This document shows positions 34,595-47,400 of a stretch of 64,000 nt of DNA, one piece after another. The position numbers and the translations under genes were made by a program. Numbering within the stretch: the stretch's first letter is position 1; each line of letters begins with the position of its first letter. The DNA is from Astragalus membranaceus. Its lineage: Eukaryota; Streptophyta; Magnoliopsida; Fabales; Fabaceae. Below the pieces are notes generated by a model that made no database searches, had not been told where the DNA came from, and worked only from the letters and a program-made list of their open reading frames with translations. The stretch spans positions 165,434,974 through 165,498,973 of the forward strand of contig CM076850.1 in NCBI GenBank assembly GCA_039519185.1, in the 5' to 3' direction.

Positions 34595-35175
34595 TAGCAA
34601 ACAACGGCAACAGCAACAGCAACACTGCGACCACAGCAACAATAGCAACAACGGCAGCAGCAACAATGGCAACAGCAACAACAACACTACAACAACAGCA
34701 ACAATGGCAACAACGGCAGCAGCAACAATGGCAACAACGGCAACAGCAACACTGCAACAACAGCAACAATGGCAACAACGGCTGCAGCAACAATAGCATC
34801 AACGGCAACAGCGACACAACAACAGCAGCACAGCAACAGCAGCACAGCAACAGCAACACAGTAACAACAGTAACAACAGCAGCCCAGCAACAGCAACACG
34901 GCAACAGCAACACGGCAACAGCATCACAGCAACAGCAGCCCAGCAACAGCAGCCCAGCAACAGCAACACAGTAACACAGCAACCAGCAACACAGCAACAC
35001 AGCAACCAGCAACACAGCAACACAGCAACCAGCAACACAACAACACAGCAACCAGCAACCAGCAACCAGCAACCAGCAACCAGCAACACAGCAACACAGC
35101 AACCAGCAACACAGCAACACAGCAACCAGTAACACGGCAACACAACAACTAGCAACTAGCAACACGGCAACCAGC
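34595..35175. repeat. CAACAG/CAACA simple-repeat tract
   Basis: About 580 bases of imperfect (AACAGC)n, (AACAAC)n and AACACAGCAACCAGC units, becoming more regular toward 34975-35150. Confidence 0.9.
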
Positions 35176-35187
35176 AACACAGCAACT

Positions 35188-35850
35188 AGGGTGTGGCGCC
35201 TAGGGACAGGGCGCCAACACCAGCAACACAGAAAATAGAGCATGGCGCCTAGGGACAGGGCGCCATCATCAGCCACACAGAAATAGGGTGTGGCGCTTGG
35301 GGACAGGGCGCCAACACCAACAACACAGAAATAGGGTGTGGCGCCTAGGGACAGGGCGCCAACACCAACAACACAGAATTAGGGCATGGCGCCTAGGGAT
35401 AGGGCGCCATCATCCGCAGGCAACAAAACATAAGTCACAGGGCGCCTAGGGTGCCAGTTCAGCAAGCAACACACTGACAGGCACAAGGCGCCTAGAGCGC
35501 CAGATTCAGCAACAACAACAGGGACTGGGCGCCTAGGGCGCCAGTTTCAGCAACAGGGAACAACACTGGGCGCCTAGGGCGCCTTTCTCAGCAACACCAA
35601 AATAACACTGGGCGCCTAGGGCGCCGTTCTCAACAACACAGAAATAACTCTGGGCGCCTAGGGCGCCACTTTCAGCAACATCAAAAACAGCATTGGGCGC
35701 CTAGGGCGCCACTTCCAGCAACAACCAAAAACAGAAAAACAGTGACAGGCAGGAACATGTACAAGGCGCCAAGGGCGCCGGATTCAGCAACAACGAAACG
35801 CAGAGACAGTGACTGGGCGCCTAGGGCGCCACTTTCAGCATATCAATTCG
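35188..35850. repeat. GGCGCCTAGGG(C)GCC array
   Basis: About fourteen units of 45-65 bp, each with a palindromic GGCGCCTAGGGCGCC core or the variant GGCGCCTAGGGACAGGGCGCC. Units are separated by CAGCAACA-type spacers. The first four or five units carry the ACAGG variant; the rest have the compact core. Confidence 0.88.
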
Positions 35851-36844
35851 AATTCTCATGATCATGGCAAAATACAAGAATAATTCTAGGGCATAGGAAT
35901 ATCAATCACACAAACATAATTATTCAACGGGCATCCAATACATATGTGATCATACATATGACAATCATCAAACCCTAACCCCCACATAAAGTAATTCATA
36001 TATCCCATTATAAAGCTTGAATCCCACCCTTACCTTAGCCTTAGAAGACCACGAAACCCTAGCCTTTGAAGATCACGAAACCCTAGGCCTCCTCTCTCCT
36101 CTTGGCGTCGCTCTCTCCTTCGTCTCTCCTCTTGGCCGTCGCTCTCTCCCTCTTCTCTTCTCTCTAATTCTATTTTTTTTGTTCTTTCTAAATGAGTCAA
36201 ACCCTAAAATACCTCTTATTTATACTTATTTAATTTTATGGGCTTTTCTATAGCTTGTGCGAATTACATCATGGGCCTCGCTAAACACTTCTCATTTTAC
36301 TACTCCCAACCCTAACAATAGGCCCACATATACTAGCATTATTATTATTTTATTATTTTTCTACCAATTAAATTCCCAAACAATTCAATTAAATAATTAA
36401 TTAAATTTTTGGGGCTTTACCTTAACTGTCATACCCTAATTTTGTCCGATCAATTAAAATCCAAAAAAAGTTCTTATTCTCGTTGCGTCACGTATCGCTT
36501 TAGACGCACGTGTCTGGCACTCTCGTGCAACGATTTGTTTGATGCTCGTTTTATTTTATTTCGCTATTGTTATTATTTAGCCTATTGTTGTTGGTGTAAA
36601 AATAAATAAATAAAGAAACCTAATAGTCAAAGTTTTTTTTCTTGTCATATAACATAGTCTTTCTTTACACATATGAACCAAAAAAAGTAAAAAAAAAAAG
36701 ATAATACAAAAATTTGAAAAAATACAAAATCACAAAAAAGAGAAGAAGCAAAGGGTGCAGCAGCTACCCTAGCTGATGGGTTGTCCTTTTGAGTCATTTT
36801 TTTTACCATTGTCCTTCCTTTGACTGTCCTTGGTGCCCTAAAAT

Positions 36845-37487
36845 TAGAGATGGCAAAACGGGTTTGACCCGCCAGGCCGGACCGCCAACCCGCCAAAAAA
36901 GGCGGGTTGGGATGAGATATTGTGAGCGCTAACCCGTTGAGCCCGCTCCGCCAAAAGGAGAAAACCGTGGGCTTAAGACAAGAACGGGGCGGGTCGGCCC
37001 GCAAGCCCGTTTTTTTTTTTGAACAAAAAAAACCTCAGAGTCAGACAAACCAGTCCATTTTATAAAAAAAAAAATTAGGGCCCAAAATTAGAATCCAGCG
37101 CGCTGCCCACCCCAAGCCCAACCCGTTTTGTTCATTTTAGGTTTCACTTTTCACTTCTCAAACAATTGATATATAGTTAATCCTAGTAATTCCAATGCTA
37201 TTATTGTTTTATATTTTTATTTCTGTTAAAAAATGCTTTATAAAAAAACTGTTTTAAAAAGGAGGTGAAAAATCTAATCGAAATTGAAATGTTAAAAAAT
37301 AGGTGAAAATTTTGTTCAAAAAAATTGCAAAAAAAAACTAGGTGGACCAGCCCGCCAACCTGCCAGTCCGCAACTTGGCGGGACGGGCCAGTATGTTGAG
37401 CTCGCGGTTAGTTAGGCGGGCCAACCCGCCCCGCCCCTATTTTAGCGGGCTTTAGGCAAAGCGGGACGGGCCGTTTTGCCATCCCTA
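36845..37487. mobile_element. hAT-type MITE inside X2
   Basis: Terminal inverted repeats TAGAGATGGCAAAACGG and CCGTTTTGCCATCCCTA, flanked by 8 bp CCTAAAAT (36837-36844) and TCTAAAAT (37488-37495), which differ at one base. GC-rich subterminal stretches rich in CCCGCC/GGCGGG fold back on each other. No coding capacity. Confidence 0.85.
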
Positions 37488-37499
37488 TCTAAAATGGTG

Positions 37500-39345
37500 C
37501 CAGCTCTTGTCCTTTTTATTCCCCTCAAAGATGCTGTCCTTCTGGTGTCATTTTTGCCCTAATTGCTGTCTGTCCTCAGCACCTCATCCATCCACCTATA
37601 AATACCCAAAACAGTAGCACAATTAGGGAGATAGTGAAAGAAATACGAAAAGGCAGCACACAGAAAAAATTTGCCACCAAAATACACAAAAAATTTCACA
37701 TATACGCAGAAGCACACAGATACAGAAAAACGGAAATGGAGACACAAACAGAGATGGAATTCAGAGCAAAAGTTTAGGGTTTCATACTGAAACCCTAACC
37801 CCAAAGCATCAAAAATTTCTAAAAAATGGAAACAGCAGTAGTCACAACAAGCAGTAAGCAGAAGAGTTTGTTTCAGAAGCTAGAATAAAGCTAGAAAAAT
37901 TAACAGCCAATCCGAAATAGGTTTAGATTTTTAGGAAAAATAGGGTTCCCAAAAATAGCAACAAAACAGAAGCATTAAAAAAAAATAAAAGGAGAGGAGA
38001 TTCGGATACCTGAAGTTCCGGCCACCGTAGACAGTGGCCGTTCGTCCTGGACCACCGTAGGCACTATCGCCATCCTCTGAACACGTCGTCAACTTTCGTC
38101 GCGTCATTTGTCGCACCATTGTCATCGTGTACCCCATAGCTGTCGTCACCAACCATACCCCTGTCACCACCGTACCCCCTGTCACCACCGCACCCAATCA
38201 GTGCCATCGCGAGCCAACACATCCCCCCGTGGCTGTCATTCGCACACCTTCTCCCTCTCCGTTTGTTTTTCGTTGTCACCGGTATAGGAGAGGGGGAGAT
38301 TAGGACGGTGAGGAAGGGAAAGGTAGGTTCTTGGTGAGGAGAAGAGGATCGGACATCGTGAGGGAGAGTGAGAGCAAAGCGGCGCCTTGAGGGAGAAGAG
38401 TGGATCTGTGGCTATGGAGAGAGAGTGAAACCTCCATGAGAGAGGAGAAGAGGATTAGGAAGAGAGGGGGACGAAAACGAAGGTTGAGGGAGAGAAGGAT
38501 GGAAGCGGTGGTGAGGAGAGGAGATTCGGTGTGGTTCGGTGAGGGAGGAGAGAACGCAGTGCTGAGGAGGGAGGAAGAGATGAAGAAAAAAAAACTAGGG
38601 TTGTAAGGGGTGAGAGGCACACATCGCCGTGAGAGAGAAAGGGAAGAGAATTTAGGGTTTTCGTTTTTTGTTTGCTTATATAGTCTGTTTATTTTGATTT
38701 TGTTTTATTTTAATTTAACTTCAGATTCATAGTTACACCCCCATTTTTAACAACACGCCCCCCACGCTTAAGGCCCAATTTCGTGGGTCAGCTTGTTTGG
38801 AAGCCCAAGAGTAAAATAAAACTGAATTGGATCCTCTTATACACACCCCCTGTTTAATGATACAGTCTTCTAGTAATCTCCACCCCCTTTTTTTTAGTAC
38901 AGCTCCTGTACTGTTAATTACACACCACTTTACTAATACAACCCCTGTTTCGAGTCACCCCTTTTCTTTTAAAAATACAACCCCCGTTGCTATTCATATC
39001 TTTTTTTTATAACACAACCCCCCTTGTCAATTACACTTTTTTTCATTATTACAATTCCTTTTGTTTTTTTCATTTACACCGTGACGCTTTCAAACTAATA
39101 TTCTTTCTTCCAAACCATCAACTCACAAAAAAAATGGTTTGTTTCTAATGGTCACTCTGAGCCTGGCTTGCTTGACCGTTAATAACAACTTTAGTTTTCG
39201 AACGAGCTATGAGTGGTGACCACTCTGAGTTTTACTTGTTTGGTCACTACAAATACCTCTCCCGATTTCAAAAAATAATTAAAAAACACCAAACACACAA
39301 ACTTTTTCTACCCAAGAACTACGTAGCTTTGATTTCTCCATCACA
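37500..39345. other. Remaining body of X2, non-coding
   Basis: A purine-rich GAGAGA stretch at 38285-38640 and AT-rich DNA with CACCCCC/ACAACCCC phrases at 38740-39050. No gene-like open frame. Confidence 0.6.
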
Positions 39346-39673
39346 CCTGGAGATACGTAGGAGCAGGGGCCCACTCCTGTCAAGCACAAAAAACTAAATT
39401 TTTATTAAGTCCTCCTTTTCAATTTTGCAAATAATAAAAAGGGTAAATTAAAGTATTTTTCTTTTAATTAACTTTTTCTCTACACATTAAATTAAATGAT
39501 AACCTTTCTTTTGAAATGATGTTCTGGGGTGCTAATACATTCCCCACGCATAATCGACCCCCGAACCCAAAAATAAATGTTTTTTCAGTTTTCCTATTTA
39601 ATAAATATTGATGGCGGCTTCATTGCAAAAATGACGAAGAATCCCCCCTTTTCCGGATTTTTCAGTCGCTACA

Positions 39674-40283
39674 CTAACTGACCACCACACCGCGCACGCC
39701 GTCTGACTGGGTCGCCCGGTCGGGCAGGGCCGGGCCTGGGCTTGGGCTTGGGCTTGGGCTGTGAGGTGTAATTTATTCTTTGCGAAAAATAATTATTTTT
39801 ATTTTATTTTGGTGCGTCGCTCGCTAACTATCCAGATTCGTTGAACTGACCAGATACGCTGAACTAATCGTTTTTACCTGTTGAGGATTTTTCTCCAACA
39901 ACTTGACTTGTGCAGCAAGTAGGCCATTCTTATCTGTTGAAGATTTTTCTCCAACAACTTACTTGCGCAGCAAGTCGAGTTTTTTTTCTTATAAATAGGA
40001 CATTTCCTCACTTCATTCTTTGCACCGAAAACTCGAAGCAGTACCGAGTTTTTTTCTCTTTTCCCTCCCCAATTTCCTTTCTTCTTAAATTAGAGTGGTA
40101 TTCGTACCATATTAGAGTGGTCCTAGTACCATATTTGAGTGGTCTTCGGACCATAATATGAAAGTGTATTTCTTGAGCGAAATTTCACTGTGCAGTGATA
40201 TTTTGTAACAGTTTTAACTGGAGTGCTACGAAACGTCTTAAAGAGAATTACCTAGTCTGCGACTCAACCCAGTAATTTCTTCA
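39674..40283 (+). repeat. Copia 3' LTR, second part
   Basis: Resumes at CTAACTGACCACC and matches 28640-29292, including TATAAATAGG at 39990-39999. Compared with the 5' LTR it lacks about 55 bases after GTTTTAACTGG. It ends near AGTAATTTCTTCA. Confidence 0.85.
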
Positions 40284-41480
40284 CTGATTGATTTTCTGAA
40301 ATACTTTTCTGAAACACAAAAACAACGTAATTACATTTATTGTTCTTCGGTTCACTAATATGCCCATCACGACATATATATATATGGTGTGAGAATATGG
40401 ATATGCGACTGGTGGCATTCTGGCTGCTGTGATATACTAGTACTGAGAAACTTGACACAAGTGTGTCTCGCCATTTCTGCATTATTTTTGAAATTATGCA
40501 GCTCTGGTGGACCATTTAACATCAACATTTCGAAGGCGGAACAAAGTTATGAGTCAACATTCATAAAATTCATAATTAAATTTATTAATTTTCATCGAAT
40601 AATTTAATAAGTTGGTTTTGTTTGTTTTTCTTCTTATTAGGCAGAGCAGCCAATGGTCGAGGTAGTGTTATGCTTCACTTGCAAATTGGCATCAAGCCCA
40701 CTTTTCTCCTTATCTTAATTTAATTGTATTTTCTTTATATTCTTCCCTTGTGCTAAATTCAAGATCATTGGGGTATAGGAGTTCGTTTCTAATGGCCTTT
40801 GAATTCCTTTTTTATTCCCTCTGAAAACAATAATCAATCAATGTATAATGGTAGTTTTGCATGTCAAAAATAAACAAATACATAAACCAGAAGTCACTGT
40901 GCATATGCATATTCAGCTACAACTACAATGTTATTACGCATCAAATAAATTCCACGAATGGTATTGATGCTGAAGTTTGTGCATCATGCAGATTAAAGAG
41001 TAAATGAAATGTTTGTACGACAGTATAAGCCAACAACTACAGGAAGCAAACCCATCTATTTCCTAATATTGTTATAAAAATGCAATATAATGAATAAAAT
41101 AACTACAAAATTACATCATGAACGTCAATATTTTTTTTAAAAGAAAACAAATTATAAAACCCCCAAAATTAGAATCAACCCTTAAATAGACTGTATGGCG
41201 ATCATACTATTTGTTGAGAGAAAATTATCCAATTTTTCATGTAACAAATTTTGTAAGATAATAATAATAATAATAATAACAATAATAATAATAATAATAA
41301 TAAGAGTTTAATTGAAATCAATTAAATTCTAATAGTAATAAAAAATGCAAGTGTGAAATATTGCTGAATTTCATTTTTAACAGCATTTTTCCAAGGCTAC
41401 CTTGCAATGAGAAACAGATTCAACGCGCTCTCTTTCTTTGAAAACCAAAAACTCTTACTCTGTTCTGTTTTGGCTTCGCT
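40284..41480. other. Intergenic DNA upstream of the potassium transporter
   Basis: No gene supported. It contains an (AAT)n microsatellite at about 41262-41304. The 5' leader of the transporter gene should lie in the last 100-150 bases; no clear TATA box was identified. Confidence 0.55.
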
Positions 41481-44400
41481 ATGAGCTCAAGCGATGGGAA
41501 TAGAGAACGAGGTGCATCAACAATGGTATGTTTCCCCCTCTTCTTAATCACTGCCACTTTTTTCCCACAATTCAAACCCTAACATAACTCTAGAGTTGAT
41601 CATAAATGTATTGCGATGCTTTTGGAACTTTCTGCGCTTGCTTTCTGTTTATTTAGATTCGATTTCTGTCTCTTCGATCCAAAACCTAATGAATGAATGT
41701 CCAATATAGTTACTCTATTGAATAAGAACCATTTTGTAGAAGTTTTTCGCAAAAAGAATGATCAGCGAAAAAGAAATGAGATCCGTTTTTCAAACTCGAT
41801 CCTCGACGTGAACTTGGATCACTGGCGTGGAACCATTATAGGAGTTTGCTGTGTAAATTGGAAATTTGCGATGCTTAGAGGCGATCATACTGAGCATCAA
41901 AAATCAATAAATACGAAATTCTGTGCGGTAACCATACGCTATTTAGTTGAAGAATAAGCAAACTTGTAGGAGTTCTGCACAGATAAATTAGGCAGGCTTC
42001 TTTTATGTAATAAATTTGGTATTCTGCAGTTTCGCACCTGATGCCATTTTTTACCAAATGAAAAATGAGCAATTAATAGGAGTTGTATGCATGTCTACAG
42101 AAAAATAAAAGCATTTGAATACCTCTGTATTCTATCCTAGTGTTCATGGCTTTACTTTAGTTGTTTATTTATTTAGCTTTCCTTTTTAACCTGAAGTTTT
42201 GATTTCTTTCTGTTAATAGGGGGAGTACAAACCTCAAAGCAAAGCACTTTTGTTTTTGGCATACCAGAGTTTGGGCTTTTTGTTTGGTGACATCAGCCTT
42301 TCACCTCTTTATGTCTATCAAAGTGTGTTTTCTGGAAAACTGAAACACGTTCAAAACGAGGATGCAATTTTTGGCGCATTTTCTTTGATATTTTGGACAC
42401 TCTCTCTTATTTCTTTGTTGAAGTATGCTGTTATCATGTTGAGTGCAGATGATAATGGCGAAGGTAAGGGCTATTAGTCATTACCTCCATTTTTTTAAAG
42501 TTTTTTCCCCTTATAAGTATTGACTGTAGTAATGCAAATGCAATTAACTTGTGTAGGGGGGATTATTGCCTTGTATTCACACCTTTGCAGAAATGCAAAA
42601 TTTTGTTTACTTCCCAATCATCAAGCATCTGATGAGGAGCTTTCTACATATCGCAGACCGGGTTCCTCAAATAGAAATATACCGCCCTCATCTTTGAAAA
42701 GATTTATTGAGAAACATAAGAGCACAAAAGTTGCTTTGCTTATTTTAGTTTTACTTGGTGCTTGCATGGTAATTTGTGTTGGTGCACTCATGCCTGCCAT
42801 TTCAGGTAAGAAAATAATTTTTCTCCTCACAAATATTTTAGTGTGTGGTAGAATAGAACTTATTTGATTGATGTTTTGCCTCGAACTTTTATTTACCACA
42901 TATTATCTCTATTAGTATCTTTATTGATCAGAGTTTCTATTTTGCAGTTCTTTCATCTGTTGAAGGGCTGAAAATCGAAGCAAAGATAAAAGACAATAGT
43001 AAGTGGAAAGATGTTAATCTCCCATCAAATAGTTATTTGTAGACTATAGGAAAGGAGGCACCTTTAGATTTTAACATAAAAATATAAAATTGTGGAAGGT
43101 AACTATAAAAAGTATGATCTTCACTAAGTATAACTTTTTGTTAAGGTCCATAACCTAGATGATTTCCCCCTCTTATACCCCTAGCTCAATGTGTGGTACA
43201 TGGGTTGAATTGATTCAAAGGAAAAACTATGGCATCTTGGGTAGGTTCCCCATTGTGACTTGAGTAGTTGTTTCCAAAACAGTTAAGTAAAGCTATCTTT
43301 CCAGTGTTCTTCAGTGTAAACAAAGTTACTAGAAAATTGATTCAGAAACTTCATACACTAAAATATAATCCAGTTTTTAGTGTTTCATATATATATATAT
43401 ATATATATAATGCAATATTAGTAGTTTTGCCATCAAAACTTACCCATGTATCGTTAAGCAGGTACTGTGCCTCTTATTTCGTGTGTTCTACTGGTTGGAC
43501 TCTTTGTTCTGCAACACCGTGGCGCCCACTATGTTGCCTTCATGTTTCCACCCATAATCATCTTATGGTTACTGTCTATTTTCATGATTGGCATTTACAA
43601 TGTCATCAAATGGAATCCAAGAATATATCAGGCTCTTTCTCCATATTATATATACAAGTTCTTTTGGCTTACAGGAAAAGATGGTTGGATTAATCTTGGA
43701 GGGATATTTCTGTGTGTTACAGGTCTGTGTCTTTTTTGAATTTCAACTTCTGCTTAACCATTATTCTTGCCAAATTCATTCTGGTTTTCTTGCATATCTT
43801 CAGGGACTGAAGCTATGTTTGCAGACCTTGGGTACTACAAACAAGCCCCTGTAAGGGTATGTGCATATTTAATAAGTATTAGTGGAATTTCAATTTCATG
43901 GTTAAATAAATGGTGATGTTCAGTTCACAATTGACTACCCCACAAATAGATACCCATGTTTGATTAGCATTATTTGACTGCACGTTTCTGTTAGGGTGAT
44001 GATAATTGCCTTTTGTCACTATGTATACGTAGTTGTGATATACTTCTCAGACTTTGACATATTATGTGACAGTAGATGATACTGTGTGTATGAAACTATG
44101 AAAGAACTGGGACTTAGGATGGGAGGTTGCCACAAAGAATTCAATTAATGTAAGAAGTTGATTCGAATCTCGATAGATATATACTAATTTAATTTGTATT
44201 ACATGCCTATATATTAATACTCCAATCTGGTATATTATAAGCAACAATAATCTCATATCTGGTGATCTATAAGTAAATCTTAACTAACGCCTTCTCATAT
44301 AATGGTATACCCTTCAATTAATTTAGGTTTTATTTTCCAATAACTCTTTTATTCCATCGAACATGTTCCCATGAAGGGTAGTTTGGAGATTGCAATTATA

Positions 44401-47400
44401 TTTTGATTATATTAAAAAAATTAAATAAGTTTAACTATTTTTCTTAAAGGGTAGTAGTTTTTTTTTTCCTTATATTCAAAATAGAGGTAGTAGTAATTTA
44501 GTACTATAAAAGTCAAACCTTTTCTTAGGGTATCAGATGCGCATGCATTACAAGAAAAGGAGACAAGGAACAGTGGGACTGTAGGTATTGACATTTAGAA
44601 ACCAATTATGGATTTTTGTCAAGAACTCTCTGCTAAAGTGGAAGATGTGAAATCAGTCATTGAGTTTACCAGTTTAAAAATGTGCTATACATAATTCACC
44701 TTCTTCCATGATCCTTGGCATAACAAATTGAGGCCATAATGGTGATTCCCCATTTTAAACAGAATGCCTTAACTTTTAGATTTTTTTTGTTTGAAAAACG
44801 ATTTCTTTAACTATTAATATTGTATCCTCTTTCCGATGCAGGTTGCATTTTCTTGTGTAATTTATCCATGTCTAATTCTTCAATATATGGGGCAGGCTGC
44901 TTTTCTTTCAAAGAATTTATCTGCAGTACCTATAAGCTTTTATGCTTCTATTCCAGGTCAGCTAATGTAAATGCTAAGAATAAAATTTGTCTGAAAGGCC
45001 ATCTTGTTGAATTTTAAAAGGCATGCAACAAAGTTACATACATTCAAAAGATGGAAAATAGCCATTGAATGCTCTTGTGTGAGCTTTCTACGTTGAAACC
45101 TAGTCATTTTGATTGCTCCAGATGTCTCTCGACTTTTTAAATGGCCGAGTATTGAACCTAGTGATTACTTGGGATTCTTCGAAGAATTATATATTTTGTA
45201 TACATGTAATACTTTGGATTTGAAGTAGTATCCCAATTTGAAAATTATGAACTGATGCCACTTCAGCTCCCGTTCCTTCACGAGCATCTACACCCGCTCT
45301 GGTTCTTCCTGTTTGACCCTTGCTTGATGGTAAGGAAGAGGACCGACAACGGAAAAGAAGGAAGAAAAGATTTCCGAGACCTCTTGCATTGCATTACCAT
45401 AACGAAGAAAAAAAAGCTCTATCGATAGAAGCATTCATTCTAGCCTATCTTTTATTTTTGTACACTGCGGGAAGTTCTGTTTTTTTATTAATGGGAATTC
45501 TGGGTATCAGTTTATATGGTTGTAGAGCGGGTCAATCCTTGGAGCTTTCTCCATGCCCGACATGCCAGCTTTGACAACTATTGCATACAACTTCTGGCCA
45601 TGCTCAGCCAGTTTATATGGAAGAGGTTTAATAGATAATTAGCCATTGAGATTTTCTTATCTAACCTGATTATTTCAATGCTGAATTATATTTGGGATGG
45701 ATATATTACCGCATATTTTGTATTCGTAGCATGTTTTGCACTGAGCCCAAACCTTTGTATGTACTTATGTCAACGTTAAGTCTGTTTCTCATACATATTC
45801 TATTTCTATTAATTATTTTAATTTTATTATGATTTCTTGTTTTGAAGAAGTGATATCTATCATTTCTTTGTTAAGGGTTTATATTATTGTAATGATAGTA
45901 TATAGTTTAGACTGTGTTTATGACTGATAGATTTTGGAAAATTTAGTCAGTATGATCAATATTCTTTTATAACTTGAGCCCGAACTTTCAATTGAATATA
46001 ATTGATCTTTGGAAAGCATTCCAGCGTATCGTAACATTCTAGTCAATGTCATTTATATTATTTAGGATACATGTTCCTGATGAAATACATTTTATGATAA
46101 AATAACTGGAGATATCTTATATTTTGAACATTTTTTTAAATTCTTTTATACTATTATGTATGCAATTTTTTGGCAAACAAATAGCTTGATTATTGCTCCA
46201 AAATTTCGATGTATTAAAGGCACAGTGGGTTAAGCTGGGACCACCTTAGTTAGTCTGCATAAGCTTTGAGATAAAGCCTTGCCCGTTAGTTGTTTTTATA
46301 CCTATACACCCTTTTCACCCTCCATCTGCTATTTCTAGCGGTTGTTTTCATAAAAAAAGACCACTTGAGCAATCCCTATATTTGCTTCCTTAACGTTTGA
46401 TAGGAACTGGATCAGAAATCAAGAAAAGGGGTGATTTAGAAACCAAATTACACTGCTGCAAATGTGGGTGTAGCCCTACTAATAGGAAGTATTTACAGAA
46501 AGAATGTGAATTCCCCGGACATCTCTTTCCTACTGTTTCCTCCTCAATACAAATCGCCCCCCTCTAACTTCTCATTATTTATAGCCTTAACCCTCTCTTT
46601 GCAACTAACTTCCTAATTAACAAGTCTAACTCCTCAACTAACTAACCGATCAACTTTTCATGCGGGTGTGTGCTATATCAGTGGAATAACATAACCTGTT
46701 CACATTTAGGTCATTACTGTGCTAAAGCTATTACTTAAATTGTAGTTAAAGCAAAATAGTTGAGCTGGAAACAGTGTCCTGCCATATATTTGCAATGAAC
46801 ATGCAGTGATGTTTTCGTCATTTTGTAGATATCCTCTTTTGGCCAGTATTTATCGTGGCTGCTTTGGCAGCAATAGTTGCAAGTCAGGCTGTCATCTCTT
46901 CGACATTCTCAATTGTACAACAATGCCATGCATTTGAATGTTTCCCTCGTGTTAAGGCAGTACATTCCAGAAGGTGGATCCATGGTCAGACATACATACC
47001 GGAGATAAACTGGATTCTTATGGTAATCAGCCTGGCTGTGACAGTTGCGTTTGGAGGCTCAAACCATATAGGACATGCCTATGGTAGGTTGTGCTACAAT
47101 GGTATTTAAATCTATATTTGAGAGTTCGTGGATATATTGTAAGACTCGTGAACCATATCATGCCATCTATTTGGAAACAGTAAAATTTTTTATTAGAAGT
47201 CAGAATTGGGATAATGCCATAATTTTGATCCACTGTTAGGTTTAGACATTTTTACATTATCATTTAATCATGTGCTACCACATTATTAAGAGTTTACTGC
47301 GATAAAAGCTGCATAAGAACTCAAACTCTTTCAATGTTGTGACAAAACATTATTATTGGATGCTACTCATGCTTGTGTTAAAAAGGTACACTAACAATGG

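Larger units (their letters stand above)
33603..36421. mobile_element. LTR-like insertion X1 (solo LTR or non-coding element)
   Basis: It begins TGTAACACCCCA and ends TTGGGGCTTTACC, an imperfect inverted pair as found at LTR ends (expected ...TTACA). It is flanked by CTAAC and TTAAC. No coding capacity: contents are an AACAGC-type simple-repeat tract, a GGCGCC array and AT-rich DNA. Most likely a long solo LTR. The apparent open frames, including a 232-residue one on the minus strand, are products of trinucleotide repeats. Confidence 0.65.
36427..39673. mobile_element. Solo LTR X2, gypsy (Tat/Ogre-like) type
   Basis: Begins TGTCATACCCTAATTTTGTCCG and ends TTTTTCAGTCGCTACA. Late internal signatures CTGGAGATACGTAGGAGC (about 39346) and GCATAATCGACCCCCGAAC (about 39546) are, to my knowledge, recurrent in long plant gypsy LTRs. 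No internal protein domains are present, so this is one long LTR (3.25 kb, of which 643 bp is a MITE). It is flanked by TTAAC and CTAAC. Orientation is likely +, judged from the TG start and the signature order. Confidence 0.72.
28237..40283 (+). mobile_element. Old Ty1/copia retrotransposon with split 3' LTR
   Basis: 5' LTR at 28237-29292, decayed internal region at 29293-33455, and 3' LTR in two pieces (33456-33602 and 39674-40283) separated by 6.1 kb of later LTR-type insertions. The internal order gag, integrase, RT, RNase H is copia-like. Many stops and deletions show that it is dead and older than the gypsy element. It starts about 300 bases after the CDPK stop codon. No target duplication was found at the outer ends. 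Confidence 0.88.

Noticed and set aside
34578..35276. Long open frames (up to 232 residues, Cys/Leu/Val-rich on the minus strand; Thr/Gln/Asn-rich on the plus strand)
   Set aside because: All are translations of a CAACAG-type simple repeat; no domain and no codon signature of a gene.
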